Positions 47,471 through 58,135 of a stretch of DNA of 64,000 nucleotides are shown in pieces. Every line of letters starts with the position of its first letter. Positions within the stretch are counted from its first letter, which is position 1. This DNA is from Pseudomonas sp. R4-35-07 (GTDB lineage: Bacteria > Pseudomonadota > Gammaproteobacteria > Pseudomonadales > Pseudomonadaceae): the NCBI RefSeq assembly GCF_003852235.1, contig NZ_CP027732.1, forward strand, positions 3,782,001-3,846,000, in the 5' to 3' direction. Both the position numbers and the translations under genes were made by a program. Under the pieces are notes generated by a model. The model was not told the DNA's origin. It worked only from the letters and a program-made list of their open reading frames with translations, and ran no database searches.

Positions 47471-48475
47471 TTAGAACCTGGAACTTAGCCGATGATTAAA
47501 GCGTCCATGCCTGCCAGCGTCGACGGGACCTGGACTGGTCAGATCCGGGGCGGGAGTGTCGGGCAAAGGCGTCGGTTTTGTATCCGGCAACACCTGGGGT
47601 TGAGGCTTGATATCCATCGGCACGTTCGGCCTCGGGATATTGCCCGGAAGCACCGCTGGCTGGGGCTGGACGTCTGGCAGTATGGGTGGCTGAGGCCGCG
47701 TATCCGTGGAAACCCTCGGTGTCGGCAGTCGGTCCGGCGACACCTTTCCATCCGGGCAGTGACAATGATTAAGGACCACATTCACCTGAACGTTTGTCTT
47801 GGGGTCATTGTTCACGCTTATCTCGGGCTTGGGCACCGTTGGCGGAAATGGCGAGGGGCGCGGCTTATTCCCGTCGGGCACGATGACCGAAACATCAGCA
47901 GGTTGCGGCAGCACTCGCACCGTGGCGGCGTCCGGCTTGACCAGCTCCTTGCGGGCATCCGGTAGCACCGGCAACTTGCCTGCGTCCGGCTTGACCAACT
48001 CCTTGGGGGCATCCGGCAGCACCGGCAACTTGCCTGCGTCCGGCTTGACCAACTCCTTGGAGGCATCCGGCAGCACCGGCAACTTGCCTGCATCCGGCTT
48101 GACCAGCTCCTTGCGGGCATCCGGCAGCACCGGCAACTTGCCTGCATCCGGCTTGACGAGCTCCTTGCGAGTGTCCGGCGCAACCGGTTGTTTGTCCGGA
48201 TCGGGCTTAATCGCAGTCTTGCCTGAAAATATGTCGCGCATGGTCCTGAAGATGCCTTCCAGCATATCGAACAGTTGCCGCAAAGCAGTCTCGGGGGTCA
48301 GCGCCGTATTGCGCAAACCTTGAGTATCGTCAAGACGCAATGACGTCTGAAGCACCGTTGTACCAGGGGTCTGAGCGTTCGGCTTTACAATAAGCTTATT
48401 GTTCGAAACTGCTGGCTGATCAAGGCCAGATGTATCGCCCCTTACCACAGGCGGAGTGTGAATCGACATAGACAT
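47471..48475 (-). CDS. Proline-rich tandem-repeat protein, effector-like
   Basis: This 334-residue protein has no signal peptide. Residues 1-60 are Ser/Thr/Pro/Asn-rich without Asp/Glu before position 14. A predicted helix (LRQLFDMLEGIFRTMRDIF) spans about 65-83. An 18-residue repeat (KELVKPDAGKLPVLPDA plus one variable residue) is present four times exactly at 103-174, with degenerate copies on both sides. The C-terminal half has PQPxVLPD motifs and a CHC at 238-240. The start ATG follows AAGGA by eight bases. It precedes the Cys-His protein gene by 85 bp. The function is unknown; a secreted scaffold or linker is possible. Confidence 0.7.
   Translation of the reverse strand: MSMSIHTPPVVRGDTSGLDQPAVSNNKLIVKPNAQTPGTTVLQTSLRLDDTQGLRNTALTPETALRQLFDMLEGIFRTMRDIFSGKTAIKPDPDKQPVAPDTRKELVKPDAGKLPVLPDARKELVKPDAGKLPVLPDASKELVKPDAGKLPVLPDAPKELVKPDAGKLPVLPDARKELVKPDAATVRVLPQPADVSVIVPDGNKPRPSPFPPTVPKPEISVNNDPKTNVQVNVVLNHCHCPDGKVSPDRLPTPRVSTDTRPQPPILPDVQPQPAVLPGNIPRPNVPMDIKPQPQVLPDTKPTPLPDTPAPDLTSPGPVDAGRHGRFNHRLSSRF
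47954..48169 (-). repeat. Four tandem 54-bp coding repeats
   Basis: The DNA repeat encodes (R/S/P)KELVKPDAGKLPVLPDA. Four units lie head to tail with only a few base changes, flanked by a degenerate unit on each side (about 47900-48223). In-frame units of this kind expand and contract easily, so copy number may vary between strains. Confidence 0.95.
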
Positions 48476-48575
48476 TCGCGAGTTCCTTTATTCCATACAA
48501 CCTGACCGGTTAATGGCCAGAGGGGGTGATAGTTTTAAGACTGAATAACCACAGCGCTGTTTCGCAGTCCCCCCA

Positions 48576-48603
48576 TTCGTGGGAAGTTAGGCTATCGAGT
48601 TCC
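48576..48603 (-). promoter_or_regulatory. hrp-box-like promoter upstream of the effector-like pair
   Basis: On the minus strand GGAACT is followed after 15 bases by CCACGAA. The HrpL-type sigma-factor consensus is GGAACC-N15/16-CCACNNA, so there is one mismatch. The site lies about 100 bp before the ATG at 48475. Such a site could occur by chance in a window this long, so the position is the stronger argument. Confidence 0.5.
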
Positions 48604-48800
48604 GAAATTCGCAGTTCATATAAGGAAACCAAAGCGCATTATCAGACTTTGCCTCATGGACAATTTCCGCCAAGCCTTGATTCATGGCTTATTTGAGGTT
48701 CAAGTGTGGTCACACGCGCTAATACTCGGTAGGCAAGTCACTCATCGATAACATTTCGTGCATCTACTCGTTGGTGGTTTGTGTTAACTCGCCGACAAAA

Positions 48801-48822
48801 AAAGGCGCCTGCAGTGGCGCCT
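48801..48822 (-). terminator. Terminator of dusC
   Basis: A perfect 8-bp stem AAGGCGCC/GGCGCCTT with a 6-nt loop is followed on the minus strand by a run of T. Confidence 0.9.
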
Positions 48823-48859
48823 TCTTTAGATGGATATAAGCAGTGGTCGTTGACTGGCG

Positions 48860-49819
48860 TCAGGCAGCCAGTGGATGAGGCATCCCCAACAGGCGACTGA
48901 CCTGCTCCAGGTCGGTCTCGCGGCGCATCGCCGTAAACAGCTGCACCGCTTCGGGGTAATTGCGCGTCAGCATCGCCAGCCATTGCTTCAAGCGGCCGGG
49001 CGCCTGGCGCTCAGTCAATTGCGCCACCGATTGGGTCCAGAACTCCTGGAGCATCGGCTGCATTTCGGCCCAGGTCATTTCCACCACCTCTTGCCCTGCG
49101 CGCGCCGCCGCGATCTGCCGCGCCAGGTCAGGGCGCGCCACCAGGCCACGGCCCAGCATGATGTCTTCGGCGCCGCTGACTTCGCGGCAACGTTTCCAAT
49201 CTTCGACGCTCCAGATGTCACCATTGGCAAACACCGGCACCTTGACCACTTCCTGCACCCGCGGGATCCACTCCCAATGGGCTGGCGGCTTGTAGCCATC
49301 GGTTTTAGTACGCGCATGCACCACGATATGCGCGGCGCCGCCTTCGGCCAGCGCCGTGGCGCAGACCAGCGCGCCATCCGGGCTGTCGAAGCCCAGGCGC
49401 ATTTTAGCGGTGACCGGAATATGGGCCGGCACCGCACGGCGCACATGCTCGACGATCCGGTTGAGCAGCTCCGGCTCCTTGAGCAGTACGGCACCGCCTC
49501 GGGACTTGTTGACGGTCTTGGCCGGGCAGCCGAAATTGAGGTCGATCACCTGCGACCCCAACTCGCAGGCCAGGGCGGCGTTTTCCGCCAGGCATACCGG
49601 GTCAGACCCCAGCAACTGCACGCGCAACGGCACGCCCGCCGCAGTCTGGGCGCCGTGCAGCAGTTCCGGGGCGAGCTTGTGGAAATAGGCAGGGGTGAGC
49701 AGGCGGTCGTTGACGCGGATGAATTCGGTCACGCACCAGTCGATACCGCCCACGCGGGTCAGCACGTCCCGCAGGATGTTGTCGACCAACCCCTCCATGG
49801 GCGCCAAAGCAATTTGCAT
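48860..49819 (-). CDS. dusC: tRNA-dihydrouridine(16) synthase
   Basis: DusC reduces U16 in the D loop of tRNAs using FMN and NADPH. The 319-residue TIM-barrel protein starts [20 protein letters not shown]. Catalytic Cys98 is in [17 protein letters not shown]. The C-terminal helical domain and the [11 protein letters not shown] segments fit the DusC group. An in-frame GTG three codons earlier is possible. The ribosome site is weak for either start. Confidence 0.93.
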   Translation of the reverse strand: MQIALAPMEGLVDNILRDVLTRVGGIDWCVTEFIRVNDRLLTPAYFHKLAPELLHGAQTAAGVPLRVQLLGSDPVCLAENAALACELGSQVIDLNFGCPAKTVNKSRGGAVLLKEPELLNRIVEHVRRAVPAHIPVTAKMRLGFDSPDGALVCATALAEGGAAHIVVHARTKTDGYKPPAHWEWIPRVQEVVKVPVFANGDIWSVEDWKRCREVSGAEDIMLGRGLVARPDLARQIAAARAGQEVVEMTWAEMQPMLQEFWTQSVAQLTERQAPGRLKQWLAMLTRNYPEAVQLFTAMRRETDLEQVSRLLGMPHPLAA

Positions 49820-49874
49820 GGAAAACACTCAACAAAAATCGTGACGCAGTCTACTGGGTTTCCCCCAACAACCG

Positions 49875-50309
49875 TTAACCCCCTGTCAGCGCAGGTCCGT
49901 AGCCTTCGATAAACTCGACAGGCATGCGTTTGGGCCTGCCGCTGGACAGCTCGATGCACACAAAGGTGGTTTGCGCACGCAACAAGGTGGCGCCGTCACG
50001 CGGGCGTACCAGCTGGAAACGCCGCGTCATCTTCAGGCGCTGGTCCCAATCGACGATCCACGTGGCCAGTTGCAGTTCATCGCCTTCGTAGCCGGCCGCC
50101 AGGTAGTCGATCTCATGACGCACCACGGCCATGGCGCGGTCCAGGCGCCGATACTCGGTGAGGTCCAGCCCCAGGCGCTGGGAATGGCGCCAGGCGCAAC
50201 GCTCCAGCCAGGACACGTACACCGCGTTATTGGCGTGCCCCAGTCCGTCGATGTCCTCAGGGGCGACCTGCAGATCGATGATAAACGGCGTTGCCAAATC
50301 CCAGCCCAT
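49875..50309 (-). CDS. Acyl-CoA thioesterase, hotdog fold
   Basis: This 144-residue protein of the 4-hydroxybenzoyl-CoA thioesterase/YbgC group has the active-site segment VAPEDIDGLGHANNAVYVSWLE with the catalytic Asp. A typical MAVVRHEIDYLAAGYEGDEL strand pair follows. The physiological acyl-CoA is unknown. It lies 39 bp after the hydrolase gene on the same strand. Confidence 0.88.
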   Translation of the reverse strand: MGWDLATPFIIDLQVAPEDIDGLGHANNAVYVSWLERCAWRHSQRLGLDLTEYRRLDRAMAVVRHEIDYLAAGYEGDELQLATWIVDWDQRLKMTRRFQLVRPRDGATLLRAQTTFVCIELSSGRPKRMPVEFIEGYGPALTGG

Positions 50310-50348
50310 GCCTTGCTCCAGTCGATTGATGTCGGCGGGCGCAGTGTA

Positions 50349-51182
50349 TCAGGCGGTTTGGCGCGCCTGTACATGGCAGCTCGCCAACAGGGCAAGTACG
50401 CCTTCGATCACGCGCGGGTCGGCCAGGACCTTCTGATGCCCGCCCTGCTCCAGGCGCAGCAGGCGGCTGTCGAACCAGGCCTCGTGAATGGCTTGAGAGG
50501 CTTTGACCGGGACGAACGTATCGTCTTCGGCGTGCACGATCAGGCCGGGAAGGTTCATGTGGTAATGGGCGACATCCAAGTGCTTGAGCGGCATGCCGAA
50601 AGACAGCTCCACCGCGTGGATAAACGCCGAACGTGCGCGCGGCGGCAACCCCACCATGCGCGTGAAACCGCGCAGCGCATCGAGGAACCGCGATGGTGCA
50701 GCGATGCTCACCAACGCCTGCGTGCGCAGCCCCAGTTGCACCGCCAGCATCGCGCTCGCCCCGCCCATCGAGTGGCCGACCACCGCATGCAGCGCAGGCA
50801 ACTCAGCCGCCGCCTCGAGCATGGCACGGGCGAACAACAGCACGTTTGCTTCGCGCCCCGGCGAATGCCCATGGGCCGGGCCGTCCAGCGCAATCACCGA
50901 ATAGCCGTTCTCTACCAATGCCGTAATCAGGCTGGCGAACTGGGTAGGCCGCCCTTCCCAACCGTGCATCAGCAACACCGCCGGCCCCTGCCCCCAACGC
51001 AGGGCCGACAGGCCGAAACGCAAGGTGACGCGCTCCGCTTGCGCCAGCAACGGCAGCTCCCACGCGCGCGGCGGCAGCTCGCGGGGCGTCATGAAGGTGC
51101 GACGCATCCTGTTGGCCGCTATTTGCGGTGCAAGTCGGCCGACAGTGCCGTTGAAGCCACGAACCCAGGTCAAGTCGCCCAT
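50349..51182 (-). CDS. Alpha/beta hydrolase
   Basis: This 277-residue protein has the oxyanion motif LLMHGWEGRPTQF, the nucleophile elbow VVGHSMGGASA, an acid near VHAEDDTFVPV and the catalytic His in LEQGGHQKVL. It has no signal peptide. The ATG at 51182 is preceded by AGAGG. It lies 14 bp after the TetR gene and is probably under its control. The substrate is unknown. Confidence 0.9.
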   Translation of the reverse strand: MGDLTWVRGFNGTVGRLAPQIAANRMRRTFMTPRELPPRAWELPLLAQAERVTLRFGLSALRWGQGPAVLLMHGWEGRPTQFASLITALVENGYSVIALDGPAHGHSPGREANVLLFARAMLEAAAELPALHAVVGHSMGGASAMLAVQLGLRTQALVSIAAPSRFLDALRGFTRMVGLPPRARSAFIHAVELSFGMPLKHLDVAHYHMNLPGLIVHAEDDTFVPVKASQAIHEAWFDSRLLRLEQGGHQKVLADPRVIEGVLALLASCHVQARQTA

Positions 51183-51196
51183 GCGGTGAACCCTCT

Positions 51197-51736
51197 TCAG
51201 CGTACCGCCGACTTGGCGGCGCGCAGCACACGATCGGATAGCTCGCCGGGGCCGAGGGCCCGCGCCAGTGTCAGGCCGCCGATCATCAGCGCCATGTCGG
51301 CCAGCGCCTTGTCGGTGTCTTCCGGGCTGGCCGCCAGTTGGGCCGCCATCAGCTCGCAGTGTTCGCTCAAGGCCTGGCGGAATTCGTCCGGCAAACGACC
51401 CATCTCGCCGACGGTCGCCGGCAGCGGACACGCCTGGGCCGTGGAGTCGCGATGTTTGCGCGACAAGTAAAACGCCGCCACCAGGCTGCGGCGCTCTTCG
51501 CCGGCCAGTGTAGAGTCGATGTCTTCGATCGCCGCGCGGCGCTTGGCCAGTAGTTGAGTGAACGCCTCCAGCATCAGTGCGTCCTTGCTTTCAAAGTGCG
51601 CGTAAAAACCACCGACCGTCAGCCCCGCCGCCCCCATGACTTCGCCGACGCTCGGCTCAGCCGGGCCACGCTGGACCAAGGCCGCGCTGGCAGCCTGCAA
51701 TATGCGTTCGCGAGTTTGCGCTTTTTTGTCGCTCAT
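51197..51736 (-). CDS. TetR-family regulator
   Basis: This 179-residue repressor has the N-terminal TetR helix-turn-helix (RERILQAASAALVQRG, GLTVGGFYAHFESKDALM) and a helical ligand domain. The ATG at 51736 follows GGAGG by five bases. A perfect 23-bp palindrome 26 bases upstream is its probable operator, implying autoregulation together with the downstream hydrolase. Confidence 0.92.
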   Translation of the reverse strand: MSDKKAQTRERILQAASAALVQRGPAEPSVGEVMGAAGLTVGGFYAHFESKDALMLEAFTQLLAKRRAAIEDIDSTLAGEERRSLVAAFYLSRKHRDSTAQACPLPATVGEMGRLPDEFRQALSEHCELMAAQLAASPEDTDKALADMALMIGGLTLARALGPGELSDRVLRAAKSAVR

Positions 51737-51761
51737 CAAAGCCTCCGTCTGTCATGGGTTG

Positions 51762-51784
51762 AATATTATTACCATAATAATATT
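51762..51784. promoter_or_regulatory. Palindromic operator of the TetR/hydrolase operon
   Basis: The 10-bp arms AATATTATTA and TAATAATATT are exact inverted copies around a 3-base centre (CCA). The site lies in the promoter region of the TetR gene. Confidence 0.8.
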
Positions 51785-51863
51785 GCGCAAGCGAGAAGCG
51801 TAACCGCTGGTCAGAACGCAAAAAGGAAGTAAGGAGAGAGTTGGCCAAACGCCAGACAAACAA

Positions 51864-51892
51864 AAGGGCCATTCAATAATTGAATGACCCTT
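51864..51892 (-). terminator. Second terminator of the tRNA-Ala/Glu cluster
   Basis: A 13-bp stem with one mismatch (AAGGGCCATTCAA/TTGAATGACCCTT) and a 3-nt loop. It is AT-rich in the middle but long, with T residues after it on the minus strand. Confidence 0.65.
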
Positions 51893-51898
51893 AAAAAT

Positions 51899-51911
51899 CC
51901 CGCAAAGCGGG
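51899..51911 (-). terminator. First terminator of the tRNA-Ala/Glu cluster
   Basis: A 5-bp stem CCCGC/GCGGG with loop AAA, followed on the minus strand by ATTTTT, begins 7 bases after the last tRNA-Glu. Confidence 0.6.
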
Positions 51912-51917
51912 TAATCG

Positions 51918-51993
51918 TGGCGTCCCCTAGGGGACTCGAACCCCTGTTACCGCCGTGAAAGGGCGGTGTCCTAGGCCACTAGACGAAGGGGAC
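51918..51993 (-). tRNA. tRNA-Glu, anticodon TTC, copy 2
   Basis: This 76-nt tRNA has acceptor GTCCCCT/AGGGGAC, anticodon loop CTTTCAC and encoded CCA. It is identical to the copy at 52197-52272 and is the last gene of the Ala-Glu-Ala-Glu transcript. Confidence 0.97.
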
Positions 51994-52071
51994 ACAAACC
52001 TTCTGTACAGTGATCGGTGTTTGGGCCGATCGATTCAAGGACGGTGTGGCCGGAACCTTGAACCTGTAAAT

Positions 52072-52147
<76 letters not shown>

Positions 52148-52196
52148 GATTTTTCGCCTGGCGGCGCAGCAGACCTTTCGAACTGCTTGTTGAAAC

Positions 52197-52272
52197 TGGC
52201 GTCCCCTAGGGGACTCGAACCCCTGTTACCGCCGTGAAAGGGCGGTGTCCTAGGCCACTAGACGAAGGGGAC
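52197..52272 (-). tRNA. tRNA-Glu, anticodon TTC, copy 1
   Basis: This 76-nt tRNA is identical to the copy at 51918-51993. It is the second gene of the cluster and lies near gltX, which encodes its cognate synthetase. Confidence 0.97.
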
Positions 52273-52350
52273 AAAACCTTCTGTACAACTGATCGGCGCT
52301 GAGTGCCGATCGATTCAAAGACGGTGTGGCCAGACCTTGAACCTGTAAAT

Positions 52351-52426
<76 letters not shown>

Positions 52427-52447
52427 TCATCGGTGAGGACGGGGCGA

Positions 52448-52476
52448 ATCTTAATGGCGGTTTCGAAACGTGTCAA
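52448..52476 (-). promoter_or_regulatory. Promoter of the tRNA-Ala/Glu cluster
   Basis: On the minus strand a consensus TTGACA (52471-52476) stands 17 bp before TAAGAT (52448-52453). The 35 bases upstream of the -35 are almost all A/T, like an UP element, and a GC-rich discriminator follows. Confidence 0.9.
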
Positions 52477-52528
52477 ATTTATTTTCAACAATTTTCAAAA
52501 TTTTTTGCCGGGATAACAATCACTTACC

Positions 52529-52558
52529 GACGAAACCCCGGAAAACCGGGGTTTCGTC
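52529..52558 (-). terminator. Terminator of gltX
   Basis: A perfect 13-bp stem GACGAAACCCCGG/CCGGGGTTTCGTC with loop AAAA lies 16 bases after the gltX stop. Confidence 0.85.
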
Positions 52559-52573
52559 CCTGCAGCCGCCCGC

Positions 52574-54055
52574 TTAAGCGATAGCGCCCAGCAGTTTTTC
52601 CCACTCTTTGTTTTCTTTCTTCGAAACACCACCAAGCAAATCAAGGGCTTGGCGCAGACGGAAACGCGTGAGGTCCGGGCCGAGGATTTCCATCGCGTCG
52701 AGCACCGACACCGAACTGGCCTGCCCGGTAATCGCGGCAAACATCAACGGCATGGCATCGCGCAATTTCAGTTCCAAGGACTCGACCACTGCCTGGATCG
52801 TCGCGGTGATCGCATCCTTCTCCCACTGGCGCAGGCTTTCGAGCTTCCACAGGATCAGTTGCATCAACTGGCGCACCTGGTCGCCCGAGAGCTTTTTCGA
52901 TTCGAACAGCTTGACGTCCGGGTTCACACCACCGGCGAAGAAGAAGCTGGCCAACGGCGCAACCTGGCTGAACGTTTCCACCCTGCCCTGCACCAGCGGC
53001 GCGATCTTCATCATGTACTCGGGGTTGAGCGCCCATTGCTGCACACGGCTGGCGAACTCTTGCACCGGCAGGTCACGCAGCCACTGGCCGTTGAGCCACG
53101 ACAGCTTCTCGATATCGAAAATCGGCCCGCCCAGGGAGACGCGGGACAGGTCGAAGTGATCGACCATTTCCTGCAGCGAGAACTTCTCGCGCTCGTCGGG
53201 CATGGACCAGCCCATGCGGCCCAGGTAATTGAGCATCGCCTCGGGCATGAAGCCCATGCGCTCATAGAAGGTCACCGACGTCGGGTTCTTGCGCTTGGAC
53301 AGCTTGCTCTTGTCCGGGTTACGCAGCAGCGGCATGTAGCACAACTGCGGCTGTTCCCAGCCGAAGTATTCGTAAAGCAGGATCAGCTTGGGCGCCGACG
53401 GCAGCCATTCTTCGCCGCGCAGCACGTGGGTGATGCCCATCAGGTGATCGTCGACCACATTGGCCAGGAAGTAGGTCGGCAGGCCGTCGGTCTTCATCAG
53501 CACCTGCATGTCCATGCGATCCCACGGGATTTCGACGTCACCGCGCAGCATGTCCGGCACCACGCATACGCCTTCGCTCGGCACTTTCATGCGGATCACA
53601 TGGGGCTCGCCGGCGGCCAGGCGCGCGGCCACTTCTTCTTTCGATAGCAGCAATGCACGGCCGTCGTAGCGCGGCGTCTCGCCACGGGCCTGTTGCTCGG
53701 CACGCATCTGGTCGAGTTCTTCGGCGGTGCAGAAACAGGGGAACGCATGGCCCATGTCCACCAACTGCTGGGTGTACTTTTTATAGATGTCGCTGCGCTC
53801 GCTCTGGCGATACGGGCCGTGAGGGCCGCCGACGTCCGGGCCTTCGGCCCAGGTGATACCCAGCCAGCGCAGCGCATCGAAAATCTGCTGCTCGGACTCA
53901 CGGGTGGAGCGCAGTTGATCGGTGTCTTCGATCCGCAGGATGAATTCACCGCCGTGCTGCTTGGCAAAGCAGTAGTTGAACAAGGCGATGTAAGCAGTGC
54001 CGACGTGGGGATCCCCAGTAGGCGATGGCGCAATGCGCGTGCGGACGGTGGTCAT
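52574..54055 (-). CDS. gltX: Glutamyl-tRNA synthetase
   Basis: GltX charges tRNA-Glu. The 493-residue class I enzyme has the HIGH-type motif [13 protein letters not shown] at the N-terminus and the KMSKS-type motif KLSKRKNP in the middle, with an all-helical anticodon-binding C-terminus. I use the ATG at 54055 ([14 protein letters not shown]); residues upstream in frame come from a REP element. It lies directly upstream of two tRNA-Glu genes, on the same strand but with its own terminator. Confidence 0.97.
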   Translation of the reverse strand: MTTVRTRIAPSPTGDPHVGTAYIALFNYCFAKQHGGEFILRIEDTDQLRSTRESEQQIFDALRWLGITWAEGPDVGGPHGPYRQSERSDIYKKYTQQLVDMGHAFPCFCTAEELDQMRAEQQARGETPRYDGRALLLSKEEVAARLAAGEPHVIRMKVPSEGVCVVPDMLRGDVEIPWDRMDMQVLMKTDGLPTYFLANVVDDHLMGITHVLRGEEWLPSAPKLILLYEYFGWEQPQLCYMPLLRNPDKSKLSKRKNPTSVTFYERMGFMPEAMLNYLGRMGWSMPDEREKFSLQEMVDHFDLSRVSLGGPIFDIEKLSWLNGQWLRDLPVQEFASRVQQWALNPEYMMKIAPLVQGRVETFSQVAPLASFFFAGGVNPDVKLFESKKLSGDQVRQLMQLILWKLESLRQWEKDAITATIQAVVESLELKLRDAMPLMFAAITGQASSVSVLDAMEILGPDLTRFRLRQALDLLGGVSKKENKEWEKLLGAIA

Positions 54056-54144
54056 GGCAGGTCTCGAATGGGCGATATAACTGAAAATTGAAACAAGGGG
54101 CGAATGGTAACAGCCTGGGTGATTTCTGGAAAACCGAGGGGCAG

Positions 54145-54235
54145 CTATCGGGGGCAAGTCGAATCGTCGCACCGCCCCTCCCACACTTTTGATTTGTGAA
54201 CGCAGTCAAATGTGGGAGGGGGCTTGCCCCCGATG
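54145..54235. repeat. REPIN with one long-stem variant arm
   Basis: The right arm (54212-54235) is the standard GTGGGAGGGGGCTTGCCCCCGAT. The left arm reads TATCGGGGGCAAG, then a 16-base insert TCGAATCGTCGCACCG, then CCCCTCCCACAC. The insert extends the arm instead of breaking it, so this is a variant REP rather than a damaged one. Confidence 0.85.
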
Positions 54236-54257
54236 AGGCCGGCACAGTCACCGCCAA

Positions 54258-56273
<2,016 letters not shown>

Positions 56274-56614
56274 AACGTACCTCGTGTGGTCACCCCAGAC
56301 TCAACACCGCCAGGGACGAAATAGCTCAGCAACCCACGAATAGTCATCGCAGGCTGCAGGAAAAAACCATGATAGCCGTAGTAGTGGTGGCGAATGTGAC
56401 CGGTTTCAAGGCAATCGTCCTGCCTTCGTCCGGATCAATATTGCAATAAGACTAACGGTCGGCAAATAAACCGAAAAACTTGGCCGAAAAGCCATTTCGG
56501 CTGTCGCCCTCAGCAGTGATGGCCTCTATACTAGCTCCCCGTTTGTGCACCGCTCTAGTGCATCCGGCTGGAGCGCGACACGTCCCTCCCTTCCCCCATA
56601 GAGCTGCCGCAAAA
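56274..56614. other. Divergent promoter region between uvrB and the aminotransferase gene
   Basis: This 341-base stretch contains a 7-bp hairpin (GCCGAAA/TTTCGGC, 56483-56501) and a TATACT element at 56527-56532 that could be the -10 box of the plus-strand gene. I see no coding gene. Confidence 0.4.
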
Positions 56615-57811
56615 ATGAGCCTGTTCTCCGCTGTCGAAATGGCACCACGCGATCCAATCCTGGGCCTCAACGAAGCATTCAACGCTGATACACGAACCAC
56701 CAAGGTCAACCTTGGCGTGGGCGTTTACTGCGACGAGGAGGGGAAGATTCCACTCTTGCGTGCCGTTGCCGAAGCGGAAGCCATTCGTGTGGCGCAACAC
56801 GCTGCCCGTGGCTACTTGCCGATCGACGGGATCGCCGCCTACGACAAGGCCGTGCAGACCCTGCTGTTCGGCGCTGAGTCGCCGCTGCTCGAAGCCAGCC
56901 GCGTGGTTACCGTGCAGGCCGTCGGCGGGACCGGCGCGCTGAAAATCGGCGCTGACTTCCTCAAGCAGCTGCTGCCCGACGCCGTCGTCGCCATCAGCGA
57001 CCCGAGCTGGGAAAACCACCGCGCGCTGTTCGAAACCGCCGGTTTCCCGGTGCAGAACTACCGCTATTACGACGCCGCCACCCACGACGTCAACCGTGCC
57101 GGCCTGCTCGACGACCTCAACGCCCTGCCGCCGCAGTCCATCGTGGTGTTGCACGCCTGCTGCCACAACCCGACCGGCGTCGACCTGAGCCCGGCCGACT
57201 GGCAGAACGTGCTGGACTTGATCAAGGCCCGCAACCTGGTGCCGTTCCTCGACATGGCCTACCAGGGCTTTGGCGACGGCATCCACGAAGACGCCGCCGC
57301 CGTGCGCCTGTTCGCCGAATCGGGCCTGACCTTTTTTGTGTCCAGCTCGTTCTCCAAGTCGTTCTCCCTGTACGGCGAACGCGTGGGCGCCTTGTCCATC
57401 GTCAGCGAATCCAAGGAAGAAAGCGCGCGCATCCTGTCCCAGGTCAAGCGTGTGATCCGTACCAACTATTCCAACCCGCCGACCCACGGCGCGGCGATCG
57501 TTGCAGCGGTACTGAACAACCCTGAGCTGCGCGCCCAGTGGGAAGCCGAACTTGCCGAAATGCGCCTGCGCATCCGCGGCATGCGCGAGCAGATGGTGGC
57601 CGAACTGGCCAAGGCGGCTCCCGGCCACAACTTCAGCTTCGTTGGCCGCCAACGCGGGATGTTTTCCTACTCCGGCCTGAGCGTCGAGCAAGTCACCCGC
57701 TTGCGCAGCGAGTTCGGCATCTATGCGCTGGATACCGGGCGTATCTGTGTGGCGGCGTTGAACCAGTCCAACATTGGTGCTGTGACCAACGCGATCGTTC
57801 AGGTGCTGTAA
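56615..57811 (+). CDS. Aromatic amino acid aminotransferase
   Basis: This 398-residue class I PLP aminotransferase of the TyrB/PhhC/AspC group has LHACCHNPTGVDL, the PLP lysine in SSSFSKSFSLYGERVG and VIRTNYSNPP. It interconverts Phe/Tyr or Asp with their oxo acids. I use the ATG at 56615 (MSLFSAVEMAPRDPILGL), the family start; in-frame residues further upstream overlap promoter sequence. It is divergent from uvrB, as in other pseudomonads. Confidence 0.92.
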   Translation: MSLFSAVEMAPRDPILGLNEAFNADTRTTKVNLGVGVYCDEEGKIPLLRAVAEAEAIRVAQHAARGYLPIDGIAAYDKAVQTLLFGAESPLLEASRVVTVQAVGGTGALKIGADFLKQLLPDAVVAISDPSWENHRALFETAGFPVQNYRYYDAATHDVNRAGLLDDLNALPPQSIVVLHACCHNPTGVDLSPADWQNVLDLIKARNLVPFLDMAYQGFGDGIHEDAAAVRLFAESGLTFFVSSSFSKSFSLYGERVGALSIVSESKEESARILSQVKRVIRTNYSNPPTHGAAIVAAVLNNPELRAQWEAELAEMRLRIRGMREQMVAELAKAAPGHNFSFVGRQRGMFSYSGLSVEQVTRLRSEFGIYALDTGRICVAALNQSNIGAVTNAIVQVL

Positions 57812-57912
57812 ATCTGCCAGCGTTATACGAAGGGGGAAGCCAATGGCTTCCCCCTTTTTGCTGGCGAACCCACTAGACTGGACACCAACTGCCCTTTTGC
57901 TGCGAGAACCCT

Positions 57913-58122
57913 ATGAGAAACGACGACCTGGACCTGCGCGCCGACCGCGACGAACTGGACCACTTCACCCCACGCGCGCCCCAAGCCAAGCGCCAGAAAA
58001 GCCTGGTGCTGCAAGTGGCGCTGGGTGTGTTTCTCGGTGGCCTGGCGTTGTGGCTGGTGCAATTGGGCGCCACGGCGATTATGGCGAAGCTGGCCATGGG
58101 CACCTTCCAGTTCGGCGGCTGA
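57913..58122 (+). CDS. Small membrane protein, 69 residues
   Basis: The gene encodes an acidic/basic N-terminal half (MRNDDLDLRADRDELDHF) and one membrane helix (LVLQVALGVFLGGLALWLVQL) with a short tail. The start ATG at 57913 lies 101 bases after the aminotransferase stop. I do not recognise a named family. The composition is consistent with a genuine small inner-membrane protein. Confidence 0.65.
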   Translation: MRNDDLDLRADRDELDHFTPRAPQAKRQKSLVLQVALGVFLGGLALWLVQLGATAIMAKLAMGTFQFGG

Positions 58123-58135
58123 TGAAGGTCAAACT

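Larger units (their letters stand above)
48476..48859. other. AT-rich intergenic region
   Basis: This 384-base stretch holds the hrp-box-like site for the gene pair to the left and the dusC terminator at its right end. I see no coding capacity beyond frames antisense to dusC. Confidence 0.55.

Noticed and set aside
47954..48169. Regular 54-bp repeats resembling a CRISPR array
   Set aside because: The units are contiguous, with no spacers, and encode an in-frame protein repeat; no cas genes are present.
48738..48983. 81-codon frame at the 3' end of dusC
   Set aside because: It overlaps dusC in another frame on the same strand and runs through the terminator hairpin.
56274..56614. A LexA box for uvrB
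   Set aside because: I found no CTG-N10-CAG with a palindromic AT-rich core close to the uvrB start.
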